NCBI GenBank assembly: GCA_037957365.1 | Contig: JARHVA010001189.1 | Location: forward strand, 744,001-808,000 | DNA length: 64,000 nt | Origin: Torreya grandis | Lineage: Eukaryota > Streptophyta > Pinopsida > Cupressales > Taxaceae | Reading direction: 5' to 3' | Part shown: piece after piece, positions 9,778 to 21,293 of the stretch | Numbering within the stretch: position 1 is the first letter of the stretch | Layout of the letters: every line of letters begins with the position of its first letter | Program-made: the position numbers and the translations under genes | The notes under the pieces: model-generated | What the model was told of the DNA's origin: nothing | Database searches by the model: none | What the model saw: only the letters and a program-made list of their open reading frames with translations

Positions 9778-10700
9778 TTTTCTGGGCTTAATGAGGTTGG
9801 AGATCTTGACCAACTCTTTGTTTCCCATTGGCTAAGGGAAGGGTTTTAAAAAGGGAAACTATGTTTCATTTTTTCAAGTTGCTAAGAATGCGATATTGCT
9901 GACAACTTTGGTTATTTGAATTTTAAGAAGGAAATGGGACTTTTTATTAATTTAAGTCAGCCCTTATTGATATTTTCTTAAGTGGGGTGCTTTTTGAATA
10001 TTGTTTTCCCTCCCTTTTGTGGGGTGCCACCTTTGGGGAAAGTTTGGAGGGAAAATGAGGGGTATATAAGGAAGGGGTGGTTACTAATATTGGATCGACA
10101 ATCAATAATCTAATTTTTTCCTCTAAATGTTGAGTGTGTTTGTTTGCATTATCAACTTATGAAGACGAAAACCCTCATTAGGTTCTAGAATTGGGGACAA
10201 AAATCGTCATTTTTCTATGTGACTTCATTTAAAAGTCATAGTTGGACAGAATATTAGATTTTCAGCTTGTGGATGAACCAGTTTGAGGACTTTGTAGGGT
10301 TGGACGCAGTAGTGGATCAACGTTTTGGGGTCAACAAGGTCATTTCTAGCCACTTAGAATGTGGCGACTTGCTTGGGAGACTTGGACAACTGTTTTTGCA
10401 TTGTTGGAAGAACGGAAAATTTTAATTCCGCTTTCATTGGTTTGGTGATATTTTTAATAATTTTCAGGTTTGAAATTAATACCAAAATCAGACTTTGGGT
10501 TCCAATAAATATTTTGAATATTGTGTAATTTTATGAGGGTTATTTGATGTTGGAGAAATTCATTTTAGTGCATAAATAATCATTTTAAATTTTTTAGAAT
10601 TTTCATTTGGGATTTCAATAAATCAGAATTTATATTTTCATTCCTAATGTTTGTTGGAAAACTCAAATTGTTTTAAATCTTCTTAAAAAAGGACATTTTA
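9778..10700 (+). repeat. 5' LTR of the Gypsy-type element
   Basis: It begins TGTAATGTCC and ends GGACATTTTA, a near-perfect terminal inverted repeat (the expected ending would be GGACATTACA). A TATA box lies at 10063-10070, and the primer site follows one base after the right edge. Length is 923 bp. No partner LTR was recognised in the window. Confidence 0.7.
10063..10070 (+). promoter_or_regulatory. LTR TATA box
   Basis: TATATAAG in the context GGGGTATATAAGGAAGG, about 285 bp into the 923-bp LTR, the usual place for the U3/R promoter. Initiation would be expected about 25-35 bp downstream. Confidence 0.55.
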
Positions 10701-10701
10701 G

Positions 10702-10714
10702 TGGTATCAGAGCC
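10702..10714 (+). other. Primer-binding site for initiator tRNA-Met
   Basis: TGGTATCAGAGCC, the standard plant LTR-retrotransposon primer site complementary to the 3' end of initiator tRNA-Met, placed one base after the LTR end. Confidence 0.85.
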
Positions 10715-10729
10715 ATCTCTTAGCCAACT

Positions 10730-11500
10730 ATGAGATTTGAGTTGTCTACAATGGATTGGTGACCTAAGTTCTTACCAAAGGAAGAATACATAGATCCTAT
10801 CCAAGATGTGTAGATACAAATACAAAAAGAGCAATAAAAAGCTAAGGATCGTCTTGAAGAAATCAACAAAAAAGCAAGACAAGAAGCACAAATGGAAAGC
10901 CAAGATATTAAGAATCAACTTAGGGAGCAATTTTCTTTCAACTATAAAACCCTAGGTTCATTTAGAAGAATGCAAAAGAATGATCCTATTCAGGGGGCAT
11001 GGTTGGAAGAGCAATGTGATAGAGATGAAATCTAATTTTTTGCTTTTGATAAATATAATAAGAAAGCTGATATATATATATTATAACTTTGAAGAATTCT
11101 TGGAGGTATATATATAAAATAGAAATAGAATGTTGAATAAGGAAGATGAAAGGTCAAACCCTCAACAAAATTTCAAGGAAGAAATCAGGAAGCAAGAGAA
11201 TTCAAATATGAAAGAAGTTAGTGAACAACCCATAAATGAATCCACCATGTAAGTGGAAGGTGAAGGATCTTTATTAGAAACATGTATGACTTTTGATAAA
11301 CAAAAGGTTTGTATTAAAAATGTTAAAGAAGAACATGCATTACATGTTGAATGCCAAGTATCCAAGAATGGAGTGATTCCAACCGAAGAAAGATTACATG
11401 TTAAACACTAAATATTCAAAATGGAGGATGTTTCAGCCCTAGAAGCATCTATCAATATTTCAAGCATTGCAAAAATCGAGTCATTAACATGTGAGTGATT
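10730..11500 (+). pseudogene. Gag-like region of the Gypsy-type element
   Basis: Downstream of the primer site the plus strand reads as a highly charged Gln/Glu/Lys-rich protein with several stops, for example EEYIDPIQDV and KDRLEEINKKARQEAQMES, then NPQQNFKEEIRKQENSNMKE further on. Position and composition suit the N-terminal part of a gag polyprotein. No capsid signature or zinc knuckle is recognisable, so the assignment is from context. Confidence 0.4.
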
Positions 11501-12829
11501 TTCAGAGTAACTATAGTGATGAACATGCAAGGAGAATGTTTTAGTCGTTGCTTCTAATTCTAAAATTTTGAATTACACACATGGTTGTTGTCAAGACGAA
11601 TCTCTTAAAGGCTCCTACTTCTAAATCATAAACATGAAATAAATAATTGGATTCCAGCTCAAGGTATAAGAAGGAAAGTCATTTCAGGTTTGTTGTTTCA
11701 TACTATACCATTTCAAATTTGTTGTTATCATGGTAAGCACTTGTATAATGTCACTTCACAATATGGGAATGAGAGCACAACTCTATTTCAATTCCAACAT
11801 CATTCCAAGTATGGTGAAAGAATAAAGATAGAGCCTTTGGCTCAAAATGCATTTTGCATAAGGGTATGAAATCTAGGTGACATTTTGAGATCTATAAAGG
11901 ATAGAATTTTTGATTTCAATATCATTGTGTTGATAATTTTATCAACTAATACAAATGGATAAAGAAAAAATCAAAATTGACCTCAAAAAAACATAAGGCA
12001 AATATTATGAATGACAATGGGATTCAATGGTTGAAACATAAGAGCCAAATATCTCAGCTACAAGCCACTAATCAACAACTGCAATAATAAAACATTCAAT
12101 ATTTACAAGGTAATCAAATTTATACCAATATTATCATTGTTGGATTCAAATTTGATGGTTGGATAAAGAGTGCAATTGCTCGAACAGTAGTCATATTTGC
12201 AAATGAACGTATCATAATATGGGACTGGTGATTGGTAATAAGTTGGCAAATGATTGTCTCTTATATAAGGTTCATGGTATGCTAGACAAGGCACCAAAAA
12301 TTTTCTTTTGTTATATAGGTTTTGATTTAGTTGCTAATATACCATTCAACACTGGTATGCTATTCTCCATATATAATGAGTTTTATTTGTGCAAGTGGTT
12401 GTGTTTGCATCATCATGATCCAACAGTTAATTAATTTCACGTGGATTAGTTAATTAATATTGATTAATTAAGGGGGAAATAAGGATGTTAGTGTATTAGG
12501 AGAAAATATGGATTTTGGATGATGGGTTTGTAAAGAATAATAATAATTGTGTCGATATTTAAAAAAGTCAATTACGACACTAATGTGGTGGAATTTAGGC
12601 ATCTACAGTTCATTCTAGCTTTGAAGAATGAGACCTATAGATTAACTGTTTAACCTTTCTACCCAAATTACTTTCATTCAACTCATGTGTACCTCTCCTA
12701 AATATCAAAATTATTTGATGCAAACTCTCTTTGACTTGAATATTCCTCAAGCACCTCATATGTGGAAATATTATCATGCAACTATGCAAAAAGTTTTCCA
12801 TCCAAATCGGTCAAACTGCCAATCAAGTT

Positions 12830-13330
12830 TTAACCCTCAAGTTTCCTATTCAACCCATGTTTCTTGATAAAATCCTATTTCATGTGGATGACCCTCCTCT
12901 CTTTATTAGTGTCTGAAAATGTGATGTCCAAGTTAAGGGAGCCCTCATTGATGAAGGTTCTGAAACTTGTGTTGCCTCTGTAGATTTTATCAAATCCCTT
13001 GGATACTCAACAAACAATAGTAATAAAAAACATAGCACATTACAAGGATATGCCAAAAAATAAATATCTCAAAAGAGGTGCATTTGGATTCCTTTCATGA
13101 CACCTTGTAGAATGGTTAAGGTGAAAGTCATGATCTTCAAATTTCCTATTTTTTATAACATATCGCTTGGCCACCCTTGGATTCATTGAATGCCGGCCAT
13201 AATTTATTCCCCATGCAAATATGCCAAGTGACCTGACATAGGAGCTATCTACAAAGTTCAAGGTGATACCAATCCTTGGAACTTTCAACAATTTCAAAAA
13301 TTTAGTATTTTCAAGATACTAGCCATTGAA
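12830..13330 (+). pseudogene. Gypsy retropepsin relic
   Basis: An aspartic-protease fold can be followed: QVKGALIDEGSETCVASVDF (about 12927-12990), where the D-S/T-G active-site triad is D-E-G, followed by IKSLGYS, and later ISLGHPWIHxMPAI (about 13158-13200), the retropepsin C-terminal LLGRPWIH motif. Two or more stops interrupt the frame. In Gypsy elements this enzyme cleaves the gag-pol polyprotein; here it is dead. Confidence 0.7.
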
Positions 13331-13339
13331 GATCTTCCA

Positions 13340-14170
13340 AATATCTAGTTTTAATAGCATCAGTGCTTTAACTATCCTATCAACTCATTAAGAGGTTATA
13401 GTGGTCACCTCGAGTTTGTAGTGAACATCCCAAAAAACATTATTAATTTTGATGACAATGACCTTGATGAGATTAACTTAAAATCATAACTTTTGATCTT
13501 CTCCCACACATCACATCTCAATTTACTCCTACCTTGTGACCGTGTTCTCACAATCGGGCAATTGATGAAATCCTCAAAACTGCAACATAAAAAAAACCAC
13601 CTCTTATTGATACATTGGATCAAAACCATCCATGTGGCTATCACCACTCCTGATTATAATGATGGTTATACATGTTAGATGATCCCTATTTGTTTGGTTA
13701 TGCCCAAGTAAAATGTGCAAATATTATACACTACCAAACCTCCCATAAACAATTACATCAAGAATCATCTTTCAATTCTAGTATCAACATGCTTATTCAC
13801 AATGATGATCTATTTCATTATGACATTGCTAGTGGCATATTTGATAATTCTTACACCAATCTGATCAAATTTTTTAAGTCCCTCACTATGGAGTATCTTA
13901 TTCCTTATGAGATATTGGCTTTGGCATGATGCCCACCAACACCAAAGCATTCAATGCAAGATTTAGGACATTATCATCTATCTCAGTATTGCACATGACA
14001 TGCCCTGTGGGCATCAAGTCTAAAATTGTAGAGTGCATAAGAGACATTTTGAGTAGCAAAAGTCATAAACACAAGCTCCCATGGTCGATAGTAAAAAATG
14101 ACACTAGTTTTCCACACCTAGATGATTTTTTTACTTTCATGGTACTACTATTCATTTTATGGTGATTTGT
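13340..14170 (+). other. Post-protease region, unassigned
   Basis: The plus strand has loosely open frames between the protease and 14170, such as HWIKTIHVAITTPDYNDGYT at about 13610 and GIFDNSYTNLIKFFKSLTME at about 13840. They read in succession but match no domain I know and contain no reverse-transcriptase motif. This is probably the non-conserved linker of the pol region. Confidence 0.3.
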
Positions 14171-15425
14171 CAAGCCTATCAACAACATTTAGAGATACTT
14201 CATCGTCATTGACCACATTCATCTCCATAGTTAGATAGTCAACCCCCCAAGAAAACACTTACATACATCCCCAAGAAATGGGAACTCTATTATCTTTGAC
14301 ATGAATACTCTTCCAATTCCACAAATGAGTGTTGTGCATATTAACAACATATTTGTAGTTTTTAGAGTCTAGAACAATATGCTCCCCCAAATAAGTCATC
14401 ACATTTTATAGAGGATGGAGGAGTAACCTTCCCTGTAGCCAGAATACCTTATTTAAATATAGGAATTACTTACCCTTATATCCTTTTCATAGTTGGAGGA
14501 TCAATATCCTCCCAATTTTACTGCACCTACTTTCTTTATTAAGGCCATTCACAAGGCCATCCTTATGCTAATCTCAAAGAGAGTGGAAGAAACCATGGTC
14601 AAGGCATGTTATGTGAGATTTATGATGTTTATTATGTGTGTAATGACATTCTAAGACATCTGTGAGTAGTCATATTCTGTATCATATGTTTTATCTCGTA
14701 TCTTTTCATGTTATGGATCTTATATATCATTGTCTTTAACACTTGTTATTTCTTGCTCTTTACTTTTCATGTATCTTGTTCGGTACTTTATTTAATTTTC
14801 CTTCATAGTATCTTATTTAACCTTTGGGTTTTTTCAACCATTATGTAATTTGTGATCATTTAGTATTTTAATTTTTTAGCATTTCTCTCCCTTATGGGTT
14901 TATTCGACCGTTGTGTCCTTTGTGATCCTTTGGCAATACTTCTATTTATTAACATCCCTCTTAGCTTTATTTAGCCATTGCATCCTTTGGTAATTTATTT
15001 TTATTACACTTCCCATCTTAGGTTTATTTAGTCATTGCATCCCTTATGATCCTTTGTAACTTTATCTTGTCATGTTTCCCCTCTTGGGCTTACCTCACCT
15101 ATACCTCTCCCCTCTTGGGTTTTACCTCCACCATTGCTTGAGCTAAGATTATTGTAGGTTTACATGATCTATCTAGTGACATTACTGCGCTCTTGCTACA
15201 TCTCATCTCCCATCATGGGATTATCTTCATTATCATACACTTATCACATGATTTGATTTGCATTCACATGTAATCCCAAATCCCCTTTTTCCTAGTCTTT
15301 TATGTAGTGGTCATCACAATGACCAATAGATTTTCTAGGTCTTGAGGAATAACAAACATGTTGTAAAAGGTATTGACTTTTATATTTCCTTGAAAATAGC
15401 CTTCATATGATGATATATATAATTA
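14171..15425. other. T/C-rich region, no gene seen
   Basis: Pyrimidine-rich DNA between the protease-bearing element and the chromovirus LTR. It contains the degenerate minisatellite at 14822-15140. It could be the 3' untranslated part or remnant LTR of the preceding element, but no LTR copy proves that. Confidence 0.3.
14822..15140. repeat. Degenerate minisatellite, units of about 57-70 bp
   Basis: Units start near 14822, 14891, 14961, 15018, 15084 and 15115. Each opens with a TTxGGTTTAT-like word, then a CCATTGCATCC/TGATCCTTTG core, and ends in CCCTC. Units vary in length and the last two are truncated. Confidence 0.5.
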
Positions 15426-15784
15426 TGCTATGTCCTTAACCTATAGTGTGTCTAGGAACATGTGTGGCTAACTTGTATCCAACATAACCTTTTATATTAT
15501 CTTGTCACATTTCTCTAAGATTTTTATATTGTTAGTAGGGTCAAACTATGGAATAACAATGGCTAAGTAAAGTATATATAGGAGGTAGTAGTTAGTCTTT
15601 GGTCACCATATTATGAATTATGTTCTTACTGCATTATTGTAGAAGTTTCTCCCTCGAAGTGGCTTACTCATATTTATCGAGTATTCTGCTCTTTCATCAA
15701 TTATTGTTGTAGTTCTGCTTATTCTGATCATATTTATATGATATATTATTCTATTGGTGCGAATCATAAAATAATTTCATTAAA
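15426..15784 (+). repeat. Chromovirus 5' LTR
   Basis: It aligns along its whole 359 bp with 43379-43729. Shared landmarks are TGCTAT..CCTTAACCTATAG at the start, a TATA box followed by GGAGGTAGT, and ATTTCATTA at the end. The two copies differ at many positions and in small gaps, indicating an old insertion. Confidence 0.8.
15573..15582 (+). promoter_or_regulatory. Chromovirus LTR TATA box
   Basis: TATATATAGG, followed by AGGTAGTAGTTAG. The same box and downstream sequence occur in the 3' LTR at about 43518-43526. Confidence 0.5.
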
Positions 15785-15786
15785 AG

Positions 15787-15798
15787 TGTTATCAGAGC
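15787..15798 (+). other. Primer-binding site, tRNA-Met type
   Basis: TGTTATCAGAGC, one mismatch from the canonical TGGTATCAGAGC, two bases after the 5' LTR end. Confidence 0.7.
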
Positions 15799-16100
15799 TT
15801 TAGATCTAGTGTTGCTATTATCCTAAGAGCTGAAGGGCCAAGAAAACATAACTTGAGATCTATGAAGAATTTAGTTATTTGTCACCGCACTATTATTTGA
15901 AAAAAAAGCCCATATTTTTTTTACACCCTTGTGTAAATTAGTGGTAATTGGATTCATTTCTATGAGATGATCATACTGGTATAATTTCCTGGTACACTAT
16001 TTTTGTGCCCAAAACCCTCTATCCTTAGGTTTGTGCATGATAGTTCTAACACTTGCGACTGCAGGAAAGGGGAAAAACTCCAAAAATACCTTAAAAGGAT

Positions 16101-16340
16101 GACATGGAGTCTGAAACTTTGGATCCTTTGGTTTCTAATGTGTTTCACCAACTTTAGTTAGATATTTAAATCATGGTGAAGAAAGATGATCTCAATTTGG
16201 TAAAAGGGGACATCACTAGGGTGAAAGGGGATATCAATGTTGTGAAGAATTAGTTAGAAACTATTAGTAGGTAATTAACCACTCTTTCGACTCATCTTTA
16301 GCCAAATAACCCCCCACCACTCCATTTGGGTTCTTCCAAC
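16101..16340 (+). pseudogene. Chromovirus gag N-terminus
   Basis: From ATGGAGTCTGAAACTTTGGA the frame reads MESETLDPLVSNVFHQL and continues through stops as KKDDLNLVKGDITRVKGDIN, a helical heptad-rich gag N-terminus followed by a Pro-rich segment. The expected capsid region does not follow; it reappears near 39290, so gag is split here by the nested DNA. Confidence 0.55.
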
Positions 16341-18121
16341 TAGAAAAATCTATTGTTACTTACACACCATGCCGTAATTTATATTAAAATTAGGTTACTT
16401 CTTTTTGCTTTGGTCATGGTCTCGCTTGTTGTGGTTTAGTTGGGTCCTGCCTTGTGTTTGAAAGATTTGTTGCTTTATCACTCGCATGGTCATTATTTTC
16501 AAACATATTATTTTTCATGCATTTTTTAGGTCTTAAAAATCTCTCAATTGCATCAATCATGTCTAAGGCATTAACTTTCATATATAAAACTTCTCCCAAA
16601 AATGCATTTTTGACCTCCATATTTATAGGAGCAAGTTTGGCATGAAAGTTCGACACATAAGTTGGGTAAAAAATTTTAGTGCAAGAGTTGGGCAATAAAT
16701 TTTAGAATATAATTTGGGCATGAAAGTCTGGCACAAAAGTCGAGCGCACGAGTCTAGGCAAAAAAGTCTAGCATGAGAGTTTGGTGCGAAAAGTGCAAAT
16801 ATAAGTAAAGAAAATGTTGAGAATGTGAAAAGTGCTTATAATTTTTCCTGGTATGCATAATGAGTTTTAAAGTGTTAAATAATTTAATGTATTATTTTTA
16901 ATAAAATTAATATTTATTCATAATATCCTGCTCAAAGTGCTAAATTGCATGGAAGTACATTTTTGCTCATAACTTTCAAACTAAAGCTCCATTTTCTGAT
17001 CCGTCAGGGGCATTGGGAAGATAATATCAGTGAATTCATGGTGGTATGGGTTTCATATGTATAATTTTAAAATTTTAAAACTTGTCATAACATGATTTAA
17101 GCATGTTTCTTTTAAATGTCACATTTATTTTAATTTTGGTTATTTTCAAGAAATGTGACATTTATTGTTTTGATTTTAAAAGATTGGATGGGAAAGAAGA
17201 GACACCCACTTTGAAAAAAGTAATTCACTAAAATACAAAACTCACTATGTCCATGTAATGCATGTTGAAATGGATGCTAAAATACATGGAAGAATTACAT
17301 ACCAGAGCAGTTCATGCATAAGTAGAGTGATTTTCAATTTTTAACAATAACTTTCAAATCGATGCTCTGTTTTGTATGCGATTTATAGAATTAGAAACAT
17401 AGTTCCACTATCTTCATAACTATGTAAGGCTCAACTAGTATAAAAGTAAGACAAAAAACTTATTCATTTTTAGTGTTGCAATTTTGTTGCTGCTAACTTA
17501 AACAAGATGTGAGTGCATTGTTAATGATGTGTTTGCAAAAATTGACTACTGTAATGAATGTTTTTGGCCTCTTGTGTTTGGGGATGCCTCTCTTCCTTGA
17601 AATTCTTCCCTTGGTGGGTAGATTACATTGAATATGTTCAACCATTCTTGGATGGAAACTCCATTTTGGTCAATAAATCTGAAATGTTATATATAGACAA
17701 TTGAGTGGCTTTGTAAAAGATTGGTCCATTTAGATTTAGAGGATGAGCAGAGGGCCATGCCATTTTCATTCCATGTATTTTATTACTTTCTAGTTATATT
17801 TTACCTTTTGTATGAGCCAAGACTATTTGAAGACATTTATGTAATTCACCTGAGTATTTGATGAATCCCAAGTTTATGCTTCATGAATTTTATTTTATTT
17901 GAAAGCTTTGTGACTTGATATCCATTCCCTGCATGTATATATGATATTATTATTTATATATTTTGCATAGTTAATTTGGTTCTCAGACTCATGCATCATA
18001 TTTTTTTTTGGTTGTGCTATGTTGACCACGTAAAGATTAGTTTTCCAAGGGACTCATCTACTCAACATAATCAAATTTGTATTCTCTACAAAGTGGGATC
18101 ATCTTCTCTTTCTACCTACCC
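16341..18121. other. Unassigned nested sequence, left part
   Basis: AT-rich DNA between the gag fragment and the truncated Copia LTR. It contains the 13-bp minisatellite at 16636-16805 and otherwise nothing I can name. The exact insertion point in gag is not determinable by eye. Confidence 0.3.
16636..16805. repeat. 13-bp minisatellite
   Basis: About thirteen diverged units of 11-15 bp with consensus TCTGGCACAAAAG, for example TTTGGCATGAAAG (16636), TCTGGCACAAAAG and TCTAGCATGAGAG. It continues to about 16793 clearly and to 16805 weakly. Confidence 0.7.
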
Positions 18122-18522
18122 TTTCTCTTTTTTATATCTCTATTAGAGTAGGTAGAATAGATTCAAAGTTGTAATTTGTGTTTACATGTTTCATCTTGAT
18201 TATAGAGCCTTTTCATTGCTGATTTTGTATTGTTGAATATGTGTGCAATGAATGTGATAAATAATTTGCATTTACATAACAAATCCATTTGTTAATTTCC
18301 TAAGAAACAAATCCTCAAGACTAACATTCTCCATCATTTATTTGAATTTTATTACAAATATGCCCCTTGTATGGAATAATTCACAATGGCCAACTGAATG
18401 ATATCTAGTCCTCCATGACCTGGTGGATATAGATCTTGAGGAGATCTCTAGATGCCCTTTCAAGAGAGGTTGGGTGAGTCATCACCCCACCTATGGTTGG
18501 TGTGTCAAATATACCATCAATA
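18122..18522 (+). repeat. Truncated Copia LTR, upstream copy
   Basis: Roughly 400 bp aligning with the middle of the three downstream Copia LTRs (for example 26275-26680). Landmarks are TACATGTTTCATCTTGATTA, TGTTGAATATGTGTG, TCCATCATTTAT, TGAGTCATCACC and the CACC/GGTG hairpin. Both ends are missing: homology starts just downstream of where the TATA box should be and stops soon after the hairpin. It is probably the 5' LTR of the first Copia copy, broken by about 2.8 kb of other sequence. Confidence 0.65.
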
Positions 18523-21293
18523 GACTGGAGCTAGAAAGAGGACTGAACTGAGTATTTTGATATATCATTTATTTGATGCACACTATATTTTTAAAATTTA
18601 TCATTTACTGACACTTTTTCTCTTGTAGGAACTTGTTGAGTTTTGATCTCTGTAAGTGCACATCTTAAAGGGTGTATCGAGAAAGGGGTGGGCAAAACAT
18701 TGGTGCTTCATAAATTTTTTGATCAACTCTATCATTACCTAAACCTATTACAAATCCTACTTATTCAACTCCCAAGCAATCAAAATATCATTTACATATT
18801 TCCTTAAGCATTTCTCCTTTCAAATATTCTTTAACTAAGTACCCTATTTTTATACTAAGTCAGTTGGGTTAATCTTGTTAGAAAGGATTAAGTGCACATT
18901 ACAGAACTAAGCTGACTTGGTCATCTTAGTTCAAGGCCTAACTATAACTTTCTCTAACTCACTGGATCGAGTTGACTAATCTTTTCAACTAAAATTCTTA
19001 AAGGGGTTAAGACTTATCCATTGTTATAAATATAATACTCATTTCAATCTAATATAAAGGAACATTTATTTTTGCATTATTACAGTTCAGAAATTTTACT
19101 AAATCTGCATTTGAAGGAGCTATTATTTAGATTTGTCTTGAAATAATATTACTTATCATGTGAGAAGTCTTGGATACAAAGTAGAATGTTTTTATCCTAG
19201 AACTGATTTCTATAGTGTGATCCTTACAAGCTAAAACAACCTTTTTCAAATCACCATTGTCTAAGGGAGAGATTAAGACTCGATAGGTTCACCAAGGTAA
19301 GTATTCCTAACTCTTATTATTTCATTTGATAGATATATATTGTATAAGTAATATGTGTTGAGTGTATAACTCCTTCCTTATATTACCTCTATACGCAAAT
19401 AGAGTACATATATAAGGTTTTATTTTCTTTTTCTTTTTCATTTTAGGTGACCTAGACCTGTATTTGTCTACCATGATCCTTTGATCATTTATTTATGTTT
19501 AACAATTTCCCTTTGTGCCATAAGTTTTGATGAGTATTAGATTAGTTTTTTTTATGTACTTAGACCTATCTAATGTCATTGCATAGTGTCATTTGCCTAG
19601 GAGTTTTGGAACCCTCTCCTTTAGTGTTATGTGGTAAGAGATCCATTAGTTAGGTTTAATGAATCCTTTGGTCATGCTCTTGATATAAATATGTATTGCA
19701 ATGGATGTTAGTTGATTACCTTATCCGATCTTATATTTATTAAGTTAGATAAGTTTTAAATATATCTTAATTTGTTGCATGCATTTTGATGAACATGACA
19801 TGAATCTAACCCTTGTATTTTTAATTTTTTATTTTCAATCAATTATATTGGGCTAGTTGATCTAGGATTAACCTTTGTCTATAGTTTCATGATCCACAAT
19901 CAACTAGATTATGCTTGTTGATTCCATTTTGTCCTATGTTTACAGGTTTTCTCTCCATAATGAATTAGATTACGTTGGTCAATCTGGGCCTTTTTTTCTA
20001 TTTGAAGATCTAAAATATTAATTCAACTAGATTGTGCTAATAGATATACTTTTATCCTTTGGATTACAAGGTTTTATATCTAACAAACTATCAATTTGGT
20101 CAATTCAATCATTTTTTTTAAATTTCTAATTTTTTACTTACAGTCAACTAGATCAAGCCGATCGATTTAGTTTAGTTTTACTTTTGAAATTTCAGAATGT
20201 TACAACATATAATACTAAGTGGTGCCTTTATTGGACCCTTAATACATTGACATAAATAAATATTACATATTTTATTATTATTATTTAACATGAAATTAAA
20301 CATCATGTAAATAGAAAAATAAAATATATTAATTATTACTGTTGGTTTTATGTTTCTAAGAGAGAGGTTGAATCTATTGGTTACAACGATCCACCTCCAA
20401 ACCCCATTATAAAAATGGTTTTATCCCATTGGTAAATCATTCATTGAACACTAAATAATTTATATGACATTGGATATTTACGTGTGGTAAATATTATTCA
20501 AAGAGTTCTATTAAGTTTTGATAGAGAGGAAGTGAGAAGTGAAGGAATTGTATTAGGTTCTAGTTTATCATATATGAATATCAACTGAGATTTTTTTAAT
20601 CTCTGTTAGAGGTTATCCCACATATATCTATTTCATCTATTGATATGTGTAATTTACTTATTAATTTACATCTATATATTTTGTGTATTCATATTGCATA
20701 TGCACCATGAATTTTTTCATGGTTTCAAGGCCTAAGATGTGTATTTAATTGGCAAGATCTTGAATGTTGAAAGTTGTAACTATGAAGTTTTTTTAATTCC
20801 TTGAAGGTTAGTTTCATGAGGCGTGGTGGTTCAAGGTGATGTACAGTGCATATATGAGAGATATTTTTTATCTGGAGTTGTGCTTCCTATTCATTACTTT
20901 TGTGCATCCAAAACTTAATTTAATAGCTTCAACAAGCATCCAAAACAAAAATATTTTTTTCCTAAAAAACTTAGCTTGTAAAACTATGGTTCAACCCATT
21001 GTATGACCTTGTGGCATTTTCAGACCTTGAGAACTAAAAAAAATTGTCGTTACACTTTCAATACCCATTTTTGAATTCGAGATTGCTAAATCTTCATTGT
21101 TTGGCTTTATTAACACTTCTGTAAATCCCCTAAATCAACCATTTAGATTCTATTTTTTTTGTTTGATTAGATGTCATTGTATGACTTTGTACAACAAGAA
21201 GTATATAAATTTATTTTTTGTCATCAAAATCAGATTTTGAGGGTTGGATCTGATTTAGAGGAAGGATTGAAGGTGGTTTGGAAAGTCTTAAGC
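18523..21293. other. Unassigned sequence separating LTR fragment and Copia interior
   Basis: 2.8 kb without recognisable coding capacity. It contains the 61-bp minisatellite at 19840-20205. It replaces the last part of the Copia 5' LTR and may be an inserted or rearranged element, but I found no terminal repeats that define one. Confidence 0.35.
19840..20205. repeat. 61-bp minisatellite, six units
   Basis: Units start at 19840, 19901, 19962, 20024, 20084 and 20145, a spacing of 60-62 bp. Each begins with a CAACTAGATTATGCTTGTTGAT-like head (mutated in some) followed by a T-rich tail with TTGTCTAT/TTTACAGGTTTT words. Units are well diverged but the spacing is very regular. Confidence 0.75.

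Larger units (their letters stand above)
9778..14200 (+). mobile_element. Gypsy-type LTR element with gag-like and protease regions
   Basis: A 5' LTR (9778-10700), a tRNA-Met primer site (10702), a charged gag-like region (about 10730-11500) and a Gypsy-type retropepsin (about 12830-13330) stand in canonical order on the plus strand. I could not find reverse transcriptase, RNase H or integrase before the next element's LTR at 15426, nor a matching 3' LTR. It is either a gag-protease-only element or one truncated on its 3' side. Stops and frameshifts are common, so it is old. The right boundary is arbitrary. Confidence 0.65.

Noticed and set aside
16414..16695. Minus-strand ORF of 93 codons containing MEVKNAFLGEVLYMKV, reminiscent of the Copia RT motif DVKNAFLNGDLxEEVYM
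   Set aside because: Only about ten residues agree, the spacing is wrong, neighbouring RT motifs are absent, and the ORF overlaps the 13-bp minisatellite. Chance is more likely.
14822..20205. Regular spaced repeats (57-70, 13 and 61 bp) as possible CRISPR arrays
   Set aside because: Repeats are degenerate along their whole length, have no unique spacers between identical repeats, and lie in plant nuclear DNA.
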